Positions 51,478 to 58,903 of a DNA stretch of 61,037 nucleotides are shown here, one piece after another. The first letter of the stretch is position 1. Each line of letters opens with the position of its first letter. The notes below the pieces were generated by a model. It was not told the origin of the DNA. It saw only the letters and a program-made list of their open reading frames with translations, and did not search any database. Source of the stretch: Parafrankia elaeagni. Lineage in GTDB: Bacteria; Actinomycetota; Actinomycetes; Frankiales; Frankiaceae. The stretch spans positions 1 through 61,037 of the forward strand of contig NZ_KB893732.1 in the NCBI RefSeq assembly GCF_000374165.1, in the 5' to 3' direction. The position numbers and the translations under genes are program-made.

Positions 51478-52668
51478 CTACGGCAGCAGCTTCTCGATGT
51501 GGTGGGCGGCCGTGACGACTCCTCCCGCCGCGGTGAACTCGGCACGCAGCCGGCCGGCCGCGGCCGCGTACGACGGCTCGCCGAGCACGGTGCCGATCGC
51601 GGTGGCGAGCGTCGACGGCGTCGACCGCCCGAACCGCACCCGCAGGCCCGCCCCGGCCCGCACCACCTGCTCGCCGATGACCGGCTGATCGTCGCGGACG
51701 GGGGCGACCACAAGGGGAACACCCCGTGACAATGCCTCGCACACGGTGTTGTTGCCCGCATGGCAGACTACCGCGTCGAGCTGGTCCATCAGATCGACCT
51801 GCGGCACGAACGAGCGGACGAGCAGGTCGTCGGGCGCCTGCTCGGCAAGGTCGTCGAGCGGGCCCGGCGGCGCGACGACCACCGCCTGCACCTGGCCGGC
51901 CATCCCGGCCAGGGCCTCGGCCGCGGCGCGCACGAAGCGCCCGCCGGCGTCCCGCGTCACCGTTCCGAGGGAGACCAGAACGGTGCGCCGGCCGCTGTCG
52001 AGCCACTCCCAGGGGAAGGCCGGGGCCGGCCGGCGGATTCCCGCGGCGCAGCCGACGAACACCTGGTGGGAGGGATGGAACGAGCTGCGCAGCAGCGAGG
52101 GCACCGAGCAGACCACCGTCAGGTCCTCGGAGAAACGCAGGTCCAGCCGCTCCGCCCCGTCGTCGGGCACGCCGTGGGCGAGCTGGAACTCGCGCAGCCG
52201 GTCCGAGACCCAGTGTCCGATCCCGGCCAGCACCGCGTACGGATCATCGAACTCCGCCGAGGTGGTGGCCAGGGTCGCCCACCGGACCCCCGCCCGCCGC
52301 GCGGCCAGCGCGGCACCGATCGCCTGCTGGTCGGCGACGACGAGATCCGGGCGCCAGCGCTCGAGCACCTCGCCGACGTCCCGGGCCATCGAGGTGCCGA
52401 GCGGGAGGATGAACTCCTCCCACAGGAACTTCAGCGACGCGGGTCCCCGCAGCGGGCGGGACCGTGCCTCCAGGTCCGCCCGCTGCTCGGCGGTGATCTC
52501 GTCCGGCAGCGCGATGAGCGGCACGCCGGGCGGAACGAGCGGCCCGACCGCGCTCGCGTGACCGGCCAGCGCGACGTCGTGGCCGCGGGCGGCCAGCTCG
52601 CCCGCGATACCGACGGCCGGGTTCACGTGGCCGGTCAGCGGCGGCACCGCGAAGAGAATGCGCCCCAT
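51478..52668 (-). CDS. GT1-family glycosyltransferase (UGT/MGT type)
   Basis: This 396-residue GT-B enzyme has the acceptor-domain start MGRILFAVPPLTGHVNPAVG and the donor-domain block VRSFVPQVDLMDQLDAVVCH. The latter is followed by AGNNTVCEALSRGVPLVVAP, the nucleotide-sugar signature of macrolide- and lipid-modifying glycosyltransferases. The catalytic histidine near residue 15 is in LTGHVNP. It would add a sugar to the polyketide or lipid product of the operon. Spacing is tight: 24 bp after the hydrolase gene and 11 bp before the methyltransferase gene. TGGAGG lies upstream of the ATG. Confidence 0.9.
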   Translation of the reverse strand: MGRILFAVPPLTGHVNPAVGIAGELAARGHDVALAGHASAVGPLVPPGVPLIALPDEITAEQRADLEARSRPLRGPASLKFLWEEFILPLGTSMARDVGEVLERWRPDLVVADQQAIGAALAARRAGVRWATLATTSAEFDDPYAVLAGIGHWVSDRLREFQLAHGVPDDGAERLDLRFSEDLTVVCSVPSLLRSSFHPSHQVFVGCAAGIRRPAPAFPWEWLDSGRRTVLVSLGTVTRDAGGRFVRAAAEALAGMAGQVQAVVVAPPGPLDDLAEQAPDDLLVRSFVPQVDLMDQLDAVVCHAGNNTVCEALSRGVPLVVAPVRDDQPVIGEQVVRAGAGLRVRFGRSTPSTLATAIGTVLGEPSYAAAAGRLRAEFTAAGGVVTAAHHIEKLLP

Positions 52669-52692
52669 CGACTCAACTGCCTCCAGGCCGGG

Positions 52693-53625
52693 TCAGGCGT
52701 CCGACGGCGAGCCGGCCGCGGCCGTCGACAGCGAGGTGGTGCGGTGCTCGCCGTTCAGGTCGGGCGGCGGGATCATCTGCCGGACCCAGTCAGGCGTGTC
52801 GTAGCCGGCGCCGCGCACCTGGTGCCGGGGCATCGGCTGGTCACGACGCAGCAGCCACCACCGGAGCAGGTCCCGCAGGTAGTCGGCGGCCTCGCGCAGC
52901 ACCATGTGGGTGTGCTGCTCCAGAACCACCAGGGTGCAGTCGGGAACGAGCTCGGCGAGCCCCTCCGCCTGGTCGATGATGTCCGAGTTCGCCCCGTAGA
53001 CGGCGAGGACCGGCATCGGCAGCGCGGTGAGCGCCTCCCGCGAGAACGGCGGCGTCGCCAGCATGTCCTGCGCGATCGACGTCTCCTTCAGCAGCGCCTG
53101 CGCGGAGCGCGCGATCCGGGTGACGGCGCGGCCGGCGGTGTTCGCGAGCCACTCCTCGACCTCCTCGTCACTGACGGCGGCGAGGACCTGGGTCAGCGAC
53201 CGGGCCATCTCCTCCCCCAGTCCCTCGATCAGGAAGGGCGGCTCGACGAGGGTCAGGCTGGCGACCCGCTCCGGGTTCGCCAGGCCGAACGCGAGGGTCA
53301 GCGTGGCGCCGTAGCTGTTGCCGACGATGTGGACGGGCCGGTCGACACCTAGCGCGTCCAGCAGCCCGGCCAGGTCGGCCATCGAGTCGGCCATCGTGTA
53401 GCCGGACGGGGTCCGCTCGCTGCGGCCGTGCCCGCGCAGGTCGTAGCAGATGACCTCGCAGCCGGCGCCGGCCAGGCAGTTGCCCAGCGCGAAGTAGAAG
53501 CTGGAGATGTTGTCCATCACCATGCCGTGCACCATCACGACGACCGGCGAGTCCGGAGCGGCCCCGCCCTTCGGCTCCAGCCGCTGCACATGTAGACGAA
53601 CGCTGTTCGCGACGATCTCAGCCAC
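52693..53625 (-). CDS. Alpha/beta hydrolase in the polyketide operon
   Basis: This 310-residue hydrolase has VVVMVHGMVMDN, CYDLRGHGRSERT, the nucleophile elbow HIVGNSYGATLTLAFG, the acid region MPVLAVYGANSDI and the histidine in LEQHTHMVLREA. With no signal peptide it should be cytoplasmic. Coming directly after the ACP gene, it is a natural candidate for a discrete thioesterase that releases the finished chain from the carrier protein, as the synthase has no thioesterase domain of its own; hydrolase or acyltransferase roles on the product are alternatives. The GTG start has GGGAGAAGG upstream. Confidence 0.85.
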   Translation of the reverse strand: MAEIVANSVRLHVQRLEPKGGAAPDSPVVVMVHGMVMDNISSFYFALGNCLAGAGCEVICYDLRGHGRSERTPSGYTMADSMADLAGLLDALGVDRPVHIVGNSYGATLTLAFGLANPERVASLTLVEPPFLIEGLGEEMARSLTQVLAAVSDEEVEEWLANTAGRAVTRIARSAQALLKETSIAQDMLATPPFSREALTALPMPVLAVYGANSDIIDQAEGLAELVPDCTLVVLEQHTHMVLREAADYLRDLLRWWLLRRDQPMPRHQVRGAGYDTPDWVRQMIPPPDLNGEHRTTSLSTAAAGSPSDA

Positions 53626-53728
53626 GCGCCTTCTCCCTAGCTTCGTTCGGAGGTTTGCCCGCGCGGTCCGCTGGCGTCCCGCGCGCTCGACGTTCTCGTC
53701 GCCCCCCTGGTTGGTCCGTGGCGGCGCG

Positions 53729-54073
53729 CTACCGCGCGGCCACCTGGGGGGCGCTGTCCAGGCTGTCGACGATGAACGCGACGACCTGGCCGACCTTCAT
53801 GTTGATCACCTGATCGACGTCCATGTCGGCGAGGAAGCCGACGAAGTCGACGTGCTCGCCATAGGTCTCCCGGAGCCGGTCGGCGAAGGTGACGAACTCG
53901 ATGCTCTCCAGCTCGAGGTCCTCGTTGAACGAGGTGTCCATCTCGATCGACATGTCGACGATGTACTCCTCGCCGATCACGTCACGCAGGATCGCCGCCA
54001 CCTCGGAAAGCACTCTGGCCGCGCGGTCGGTCGGGTCCACGCTCACGGTGGCGGTCGACTGGTCGGTGGTCAT
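53729..54073 (-). CDS. Discrete acyl carrier protein
   Basis: This 114-residue acyl carrier protein contains the phosphopantetheine attachment motif as FNEDLELESIEFVTFADRL, where the serine of LES replaces the usual LDS, followed by the recognition helix II. The start codon overlaps the synthase stop codon (ATGA), so the two are translationally coupled. Because the KS-AT-DH synthase shows no carrier domain of its own, this protein and the carrier domain of the upstream ACP-KR protein are the likely chain carriers. Confidence 0.88.
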   Translation of the reverse strand: MTTDQSTATVSVDPTDRAARVLSEVAAILRDVIGEEYIVDMSIEMDTSFNEDLELESIEFVTFADRLRETYGEHVDFVGFLADMDVDQVINMKVGQVVAFIVDSLDSAPQVAAR

Positions 54074-57000
54074 CGCAGCGTCTGCTCCTTGGTCTGATGG
54101 GTTGCGCTGACAGGTCCGGTCCGTGGCGAGGTCCAGGCCACGACATAGTTTCCGAGATAGCCGCCGGCGGCCGCGGCCAGCCGGTCGGCAGGCTCCGGCT
54201 CGGGCCGGGGCCGGCCGGTCGTGTCCATCGTGCGCAGGGCCACCCAGCATTCCCGGACAGGCTCGGACGGACGTTCCGCGGGGGTGCCCGGCCGACCGGT
54301 CTGCGGGAGACCGGTCTCCCGCAGACCGGTCTCCCGCGCAGGGTCCGGCCCGTCGCCTGCCACGGCTGCCACGGCTGCCACGGCTGCCACGGCGACGGGA
54401 ACCAGCAGCGGAGCCGGCAGGCCGGGGCTCGCGCCCGGGTCGCCGACGGGCTGGACCACGGCGCCGCCCGGCCCACGGGTCACCGCGGCGGGCACAGGCT
54501 CGCCGCCCTGCACCGGCCGGCCGACCACGAATCGCCGGGGATCGCCGACTGGTCCGGACCCGTCCGCCTGCGACGCCGCCTGCTTCGCCGCGACGAAGCG
54601 AGCGAACCACACAGCGCGGCTGTCCGGATCGCCGTCGGCCAGCTCGTCGAGCAGCCGCAGCTCGGGCACGGTGAGGACAGCCGCCTCCGCGTCCCGCTCC
54701 CGCCGCTGGACCCGGTCCAGGCCGATCCCGACACCGCCGGGGGTGTCCTCGACGAGAGCCACGGCGATCTCCGGGCGGTGCGCGACACTCACCACGGGCG
54801 GGCGCAGCGCCGGCAGGCCGGACCGGTCCGGCACCCGGTCGACGACCGGGCTCCCCGACGCCGCGTCCGCCAGGCCGACCTCGATCGGCCACAGCTCGCC
54901 GGCGCCACCCGCCCACCAGTGCCGCCGCACGGCGTCCTTGCCGGCGATCCGCCCGAGCAGCCACGAGCGGGCGGCCAGCGGGTTGAGGCGGGCCAGGCGC
55001 CCGCGCTCGGCGGCGTCCAGGTAGTGGCGCAGTGACAGCTCGCGTGACGCCGGGTCCCGCCAGTGCTCGGTCACGACGACCCAGCCGTCCGCCGTGGACC
55101 GGCCCTGCGTGTTGACCTGCGGTGCCAGCGCCATCGACCACAGGACGTCGTCCTCGGTGAAACGCCGGTCGGTCCAGCCGCTCAGGTGCGACCACAGCCG
55201 GCCGGCCTCGTCGCGCAGCTCCATGTCCGCCGTCGCGGTGCGCTCGGTGACGTCACGGATGCGGCCCAGGTACGACAGCCGTGCTCCCGTCCGCGGTGGC
55301 GGGCCGAAGAAGCGGATCGAGGCGACCGACGCGGGGAAGAGCAGCCAGTCCGACGGAAGGTACTGCATGCCCCAGTAGCCGAAGAGCTGACCGGCGTTGT
55401 CCAGCAGCGCCCCGCTGGCCTCGGTGACCCGCAGCCAGCCGCGCAGCCCGGTCGGCGCCATTCCGTCGACCGACTCGACGCCCTGGTAGCCGGGCCCGTG
55501 GAACAGGAGCCGGTCGTCGTAGATCGCCCGGCCGGTGTGCGGCGCCGTGGACTCCCCGGGGATCACCACCTCCCCGGCGGTTCCCGGGCAGGGGACGAGA
55601 CCGGTGGACACGTCCGTGGTCTCCGGCGGCGCAGGGTGGGCCGCGGCGAAGACGACGGTCGCCCGGGTGTAGCCGACGACGTCCACCCGGATCTCGTCCG
55701 GGCCGAGCGGCATGCAGGTGATGTCCACCTGTACCGGCGGCTCGATCGCCAGCCAGCGGGTGGCGCGGACGTCCCGGACCTCGGTGATCACCAGGCCGGG
55801 CCGCAGCGCCGACGCCTCGGCCATCATCATCTCGAGGACGCCGGTCAGGGGCACGACGGGGAAGAGGTCGGACGCGTCGGACCAGCCCGGCGGCTGCCGG
55901 TAGAAGCAGTGGTCGATGACCTCGGGCATGGTCGCCAGGGAGAGCTCGCGGCGCACCGTGATGCGACCGTCCGGCCCGGTCCGCCGCGCTCCCGCCGGCA
56001 CCGGCGCGGACGCCGGCACCGCGGACACCGGAACCGCCGCGGGCACCTGAGCCGAGCCCACGTCCACATCGGGACGGGGCCGCAGCGCGGCGGACAGGTC
56101 GGGGGCGTCGGGGCCGAGCCGGACCAGCGGGGTGCCGAGGCGCAGGCGCACCGCCCGATCGGGCCGCCCGGCACGGCCGGGCCGGGCCGCCGGAGCGGCG
56201 AGGCCGGGGCGGGTGCGGCACGGCAGGAGGTCCATCCGCGGCGCGGCGCCCTCGGCCCACAGCGCGACCGCGACCCGGCGCAGCTGGTCCAGCCCCGACC
56301 GTTTCGTGGTGTTGGTGACCAGCGAGGCGTGCTCGTCGCCCGCCCCGCTCAGGGTGTCGTCGACGAAACCGGCGACGCTGCCCATCCCGATCTGGACGAA
56401 CACCCGGACGCCCGTGTCGTGCAGGGCTCGTGCCAGCTCCCGGAAGCGCACCGGCTCCAGCAGGTGCCGGACGGCCAGCTCCCGGATCTCGGCGTGCCCG
56501 GACGGATAGGGAGCCACCGTGGTAGCGGACCACACCGGGACCCGGGCACTGCCGAGCGGGGTGTTGTAGAGCCCCTCCCGCAGCCGGTCCAGATGCGGGC
56601 GCAGGAACGGAGAGTGGAAGCCGGAGCGGAACGGCAGAACCTGCCCGATCACCCCACGCGCCCGCAGCCGCGCCAGGGCGGTCTCGATGCTCTCCACCCG
56701 CCCGCAGATGATCGACTGGTGCGGGCAGTTGTCGTGCGAGATCACGATGTCCGCCAGGTCGGCGATGGCCTCGGCGGCGACATCCGCGCCGCAGCCGAGC
56801 GCGCCGAACACGACGCCCGGCACCTCGATCGAGGACGGATCGAAGGCCTGGATGAACCCGTCCGCGTACTCCTCGTCGATCAGGCCGGCGGCGAGCATCG
56901 CGTTCCACTCACCCACGCTGTGCCCGGCGACCACGTCGGGGGCCACACCGAGTCGGTGCAGGGCGACGTCGAGGACCCGACCGACCTGCACGCTCGCCAC

Positions 57001-58899
57001 GCCGTGATGGCCCAGGTCGGTGGTGTCGCCCAGCTCCGGCCGGGGCAGCCCGAAGTGGTCGCAGATGTCGTCGATCCGCGGGGAGAACTTGTCCTCCAGC
57101 CCGCAGAACAGGAAGGCCAGCCGGGGAACGGTGTTCTCGTCCCGGCGGTCGAGCAGGGGCGCCGGGACGAACCAGAGGTCGTTCCGGCCCCGCCACGGTG
57201 TGCCACGGGCCGCCACCGTGCGGGCCAGCGCGAGCCGGCGCGCGGTGGGGGCCACCAGCGCCAGCCGGACCGGTCCGCCGCCGGGCGCCGTCGCCGCGTC
57301 GTCGCGCTCGAGCAGCTCGGCGTCCGGCACCGCGAGCTGGGCGACGATGTCCGCCGCGGACGCGCCGGCGAACAGCAGCACCCGCTCGGCCGTGGGGTCC
57401 GCCGCGCGTGCGACCACGCGGGCGACGTCCCGAGCGGCACCGGGGCCCAGGGGCTCGACAGCGCCGACCCGATCGGCGTCGGCGCACTCCTCCAGGACGA
57501 CGTGGGCGTTCACCCCGCCGAAGCCGAAGGCGTTCACCCCGGCCCGCCGCGGCGCGGGGCCCGTCCGCTCCCAGGGCGTCGCCTCCCGGACGGGGGCGAA
57601 CCGGCTGCCTTCGAACAGCGGGTGCGGCTCGTCGCAGTGCAGCGTCGGCGGCAGGGTCCGGTGGTGCAGTGCCAGCGCGGCCTTGATCAGACCGGCCATG
57701 CCGGCGGCGGGCATCGCGTGCCCGATCATCGACTTCACCGAGCCGAGGCCGACCCGGCCGTTGTCGACGTCGTCGCCGAAGACCTTCGTCAGGGTGGCGA
57801 GCTCCGCGCCGTCACCGGCCGGGGTCGCGGTGCCGTGCGCCTCGATCAGCCCCACCGCACCGGGTGCGGCCGGGTCGAGGCCGGCGTCCGCCCAGGCCCG
57901 CTCGACGGCGAGGATCTGCCCGGACGAGGCCGGTGCCATCAGGCTCGCGGTACGCCCGTCGCTGGACGAGCTGGCGCCGCGCAGCACCGCGTAGATCCGG
58001 TCGCCGTTCGCACGGGCGTCCGCGAGCCGGCGCAGCACGATCATGCCGATGCCCTCGCCCATCAGGATGCCGTCGGCCCGGCGGTCGAACGGCCGGATCC
58101 GCTGGCTCGGCGAGAGGGCGCGCAGCAGCGTGAACAGACTCCAGAAGGAGACCTCGTGCACGATGTGCACACCGCCGACGATCATCGCGCCGGCCCGGCC
58201 GCTCGCCAGCTCCCGCATCGCCGTCTCCACGGCGATCAGGGACGAGGCGCAGGCCGCGTCGATCGTGTAGGCCGGCCCGTGCAGGTCGAGGCGGTTCGCG
58301 ATCCGCGACGCGGCCAGGTTGGGCACCAGGCCGATGGACGCCTCGGGCCGCTGCGGGCCGAGCTTCGCCAGGAAGGCGTCGACGACCTCGTCCACGGCGG
58401 TGTCCGCGACTCCGGGCAGGACCTCGCGCAGCGTGGTCGCCAGCTGATGGGACGTCCGGACCCGCTGTTCCAGCCGGGCCACTCCGGGGCCGACGTAGCC
58501 ACCGCGGCCGACGACGACGCCGACCCGGCCGCGGTCACCGAGGGCCTCCGGCCCGCCGGCGTCGTCCATCGCCTCGGCGGCGAGCCGCAGCGCGAGGAGC
58601 TGGTCCGGCTCGGCCCAGTCGACCGAGACCGGGACGATGCCGAACCGGGCCGGGTCGAAGGTGGCGAGGTCGTCGACGAACCCGCCGCGGCGGCAGTAGA
58701 AGCCCGCCCCGTCGGGGCGCCGCTCGGCGGTGGGATCGGCGGCGAAGTACTCGTCGAGATCCCAGCGCCCCGCCGGGACGTCCCGGATCGCGTCGACGCC
58801 GCCGGCGATGTTGCGCCAGTAGGTGTCCAGGTCGCCGGCGCCCGGGAACAGCGCCGACATCCCGACTACAGCGATCTCCTGAGCGATCTCCTGGGCCAT
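54070..58899 (-). CDS. PUFA-synthase-like polyketide synthase, KS-AT-DH-PPTase
   Basis: This 1609-residue synthase has a ketosynthase domain (1-470) with active-site Cys217 in DAACASS and His355 (EAHGTATPAGD) and His394 (KSMIGHAMPAAG). The SSSDGRTASLMAP stretch is typical of PUFA-synthase (Pfa) and enediyne-type synthases. The acyltransferase (about 590-900) has Ser661 in GHSVGEW and FHSPFL. A hot-dog dehydratase double domain (about 1010-1310) has the likely histidine in VIDHCFYRQPPG and the HGPGYQGVES and DNAGQLFGYW pieces. A C-terminal phosphopantetheinyl transferase-like domain (about 1360-1480) follows, then a Pro/Thr-rich tail. No ACP or KR is inside. The ATG at 58899 lies 4 bp after the upstream gene. 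Confidence 0.88.
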   Translation of the reverse strand: MAQEIAQEIAVVGMSALFPGAGDLDTYWRNIAGGVDAIRDVPAGRWDLDEYFAADPTAERRPDGAGFYCRRGGFVDDLATFDPARFGIVPVSVDWAEPDQLLALRLAAEAMDDAGGPEALGDRGRVGVVVGRGGYVGPGVARLEQRVRTSHQLATTLREVLPGVADTAVDEVVDAFLAKLGPQRPEASIGLVPNLAASRIANRLDLHGPAYTIDAACASSLIAVETAMRELASGRAGAMIVGGVHIVHEVSFWSLFTLLRALSPSQRIRPFDRRADGILMGEGIGMIVLRRLADARANGDRIYAVLRGASSSSDGRTASLMAPASSGQILAVERAWADAGLDPAAPGAVGLIEAHGTATPAGDGAELATLTKVFGDDVDNGRVGLGSVKSMIGHAMPAAGMAGLIKAALALHHRTLPPTLHCDEPHPLFEGSRFAPVREATPWERTGPAPRRAGVNAFGFGGVNAHVVLEECADADRVGAVEPLGPGAARDVARVVARAADPTAERVLLFAGASAADIVAQLAVPDAELLERDDAATAPGGGPVRLALVAPTARRLALARTVAARGTPWRGRNDLWFVPAPLLDRRDENTVPRLAFLFCGLEDKFSPRIDDICDHFGLPRPELGDTTDLGHHGVASVQVGRVLDVALHRLGVAPDVVAGHSVGEWNAMLAAGLIDEEYADGFIQAFDPSSIEVPGVVFGALGCGADVAAEAIADLADIVISHDNCPHQSIICGRVESIETALARLRARGVIGQVLPFRSGFHSPFLRPHLDRLREGLYNTPLGSARVPVWSATTVAPYPSGHAEIRELAVRHLLEPVRFRELARALHDTGVRVFVQIGMGSVAGFVDDTLSGAGDEHASLVTNTTKRSGLDQLRRVAVALWAEGAAPRMDLLPCRTRPGLAAPAARPGRAGRPDRAVRLRLGTPLVRLGPDAPDLSAALRPRPDVDVGSAQVPAAVPVSAVPASAPVPAGARRTGPDGRITVRRELSLATMPEVIDHCFYRQPPGWSDASDLFPVVPLTGVLEMMMAEASALRPGLVITEVRDVRATRWLAIEPPVQVDITCMPLGPDEIRVDVVGYTRATVVFAAAHPAPPETTDVSTGLVPCPGTAGEVVIPGESTAPHTGRAIYDDRLLFHGPGYQGVESVDGMAPTGLRGWLRVTEASGALLDNAGQLFGYWGMQYLPSDWLLFPASVASIRFFGPPPRTGARLSYLGRIRDVTERTATADMELRDEAGRLWSHLSGWTDRRFTEDDVLWSMALAPQVNTQGRSTADGWVVVTEHWRDPASRELSLRHYLDAAERGRLARLNPLAARSWLLGRIAGKDAVRRHWWAGGAGELWPIEVGLADAASGSPVVDRVPDRSGLPALRPPVVSVAHRPEIAVALVEDTPGGVGIGLDRVQRRERDAEAAVLTVPELRLLDELADGDPDSRAVWFARFVAAKQAASQADGSGPVGDPRRFVVGRPVQGGEPVPAAVTRGPGGAVVQPVGDPGASPGLPAPLLVPVAVAAVAAVAAVAGDGPDPARETGLRETGLPQTGRPGTPAERPSEPVRECWVALRTMDTTGRPRPEPEPADRLAAAAGGYLGNYVVAWTSPRTGPVSATHQTKEQTLR
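54301..54324. repeat. 24-bp palindrome and repeats in the synthase tail
   Basis: Half-site CTGCGGGAGACC is followed directly by its reverse complement, and AGACCGGTCTCCCGC then repeats 15 bp on. With four 9-bp CACGGCTGC-type units at 54361-54396 it encodes the low-complexity RETGLRETGLPQTGRPG and VAAVAAVAAVA tail of the synthase. Confidence 0.8.
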
Positions 58900-58903
58900 C
58901 GGT

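Noticed and set aside
51467-52006. Upstream extension of the methyltransferase by 180 codons
   Set aside because: It covers the glycosyltransferase gene in another frame and has shadow-like composition; the ATG at 51466 has a good GGGGGG site.
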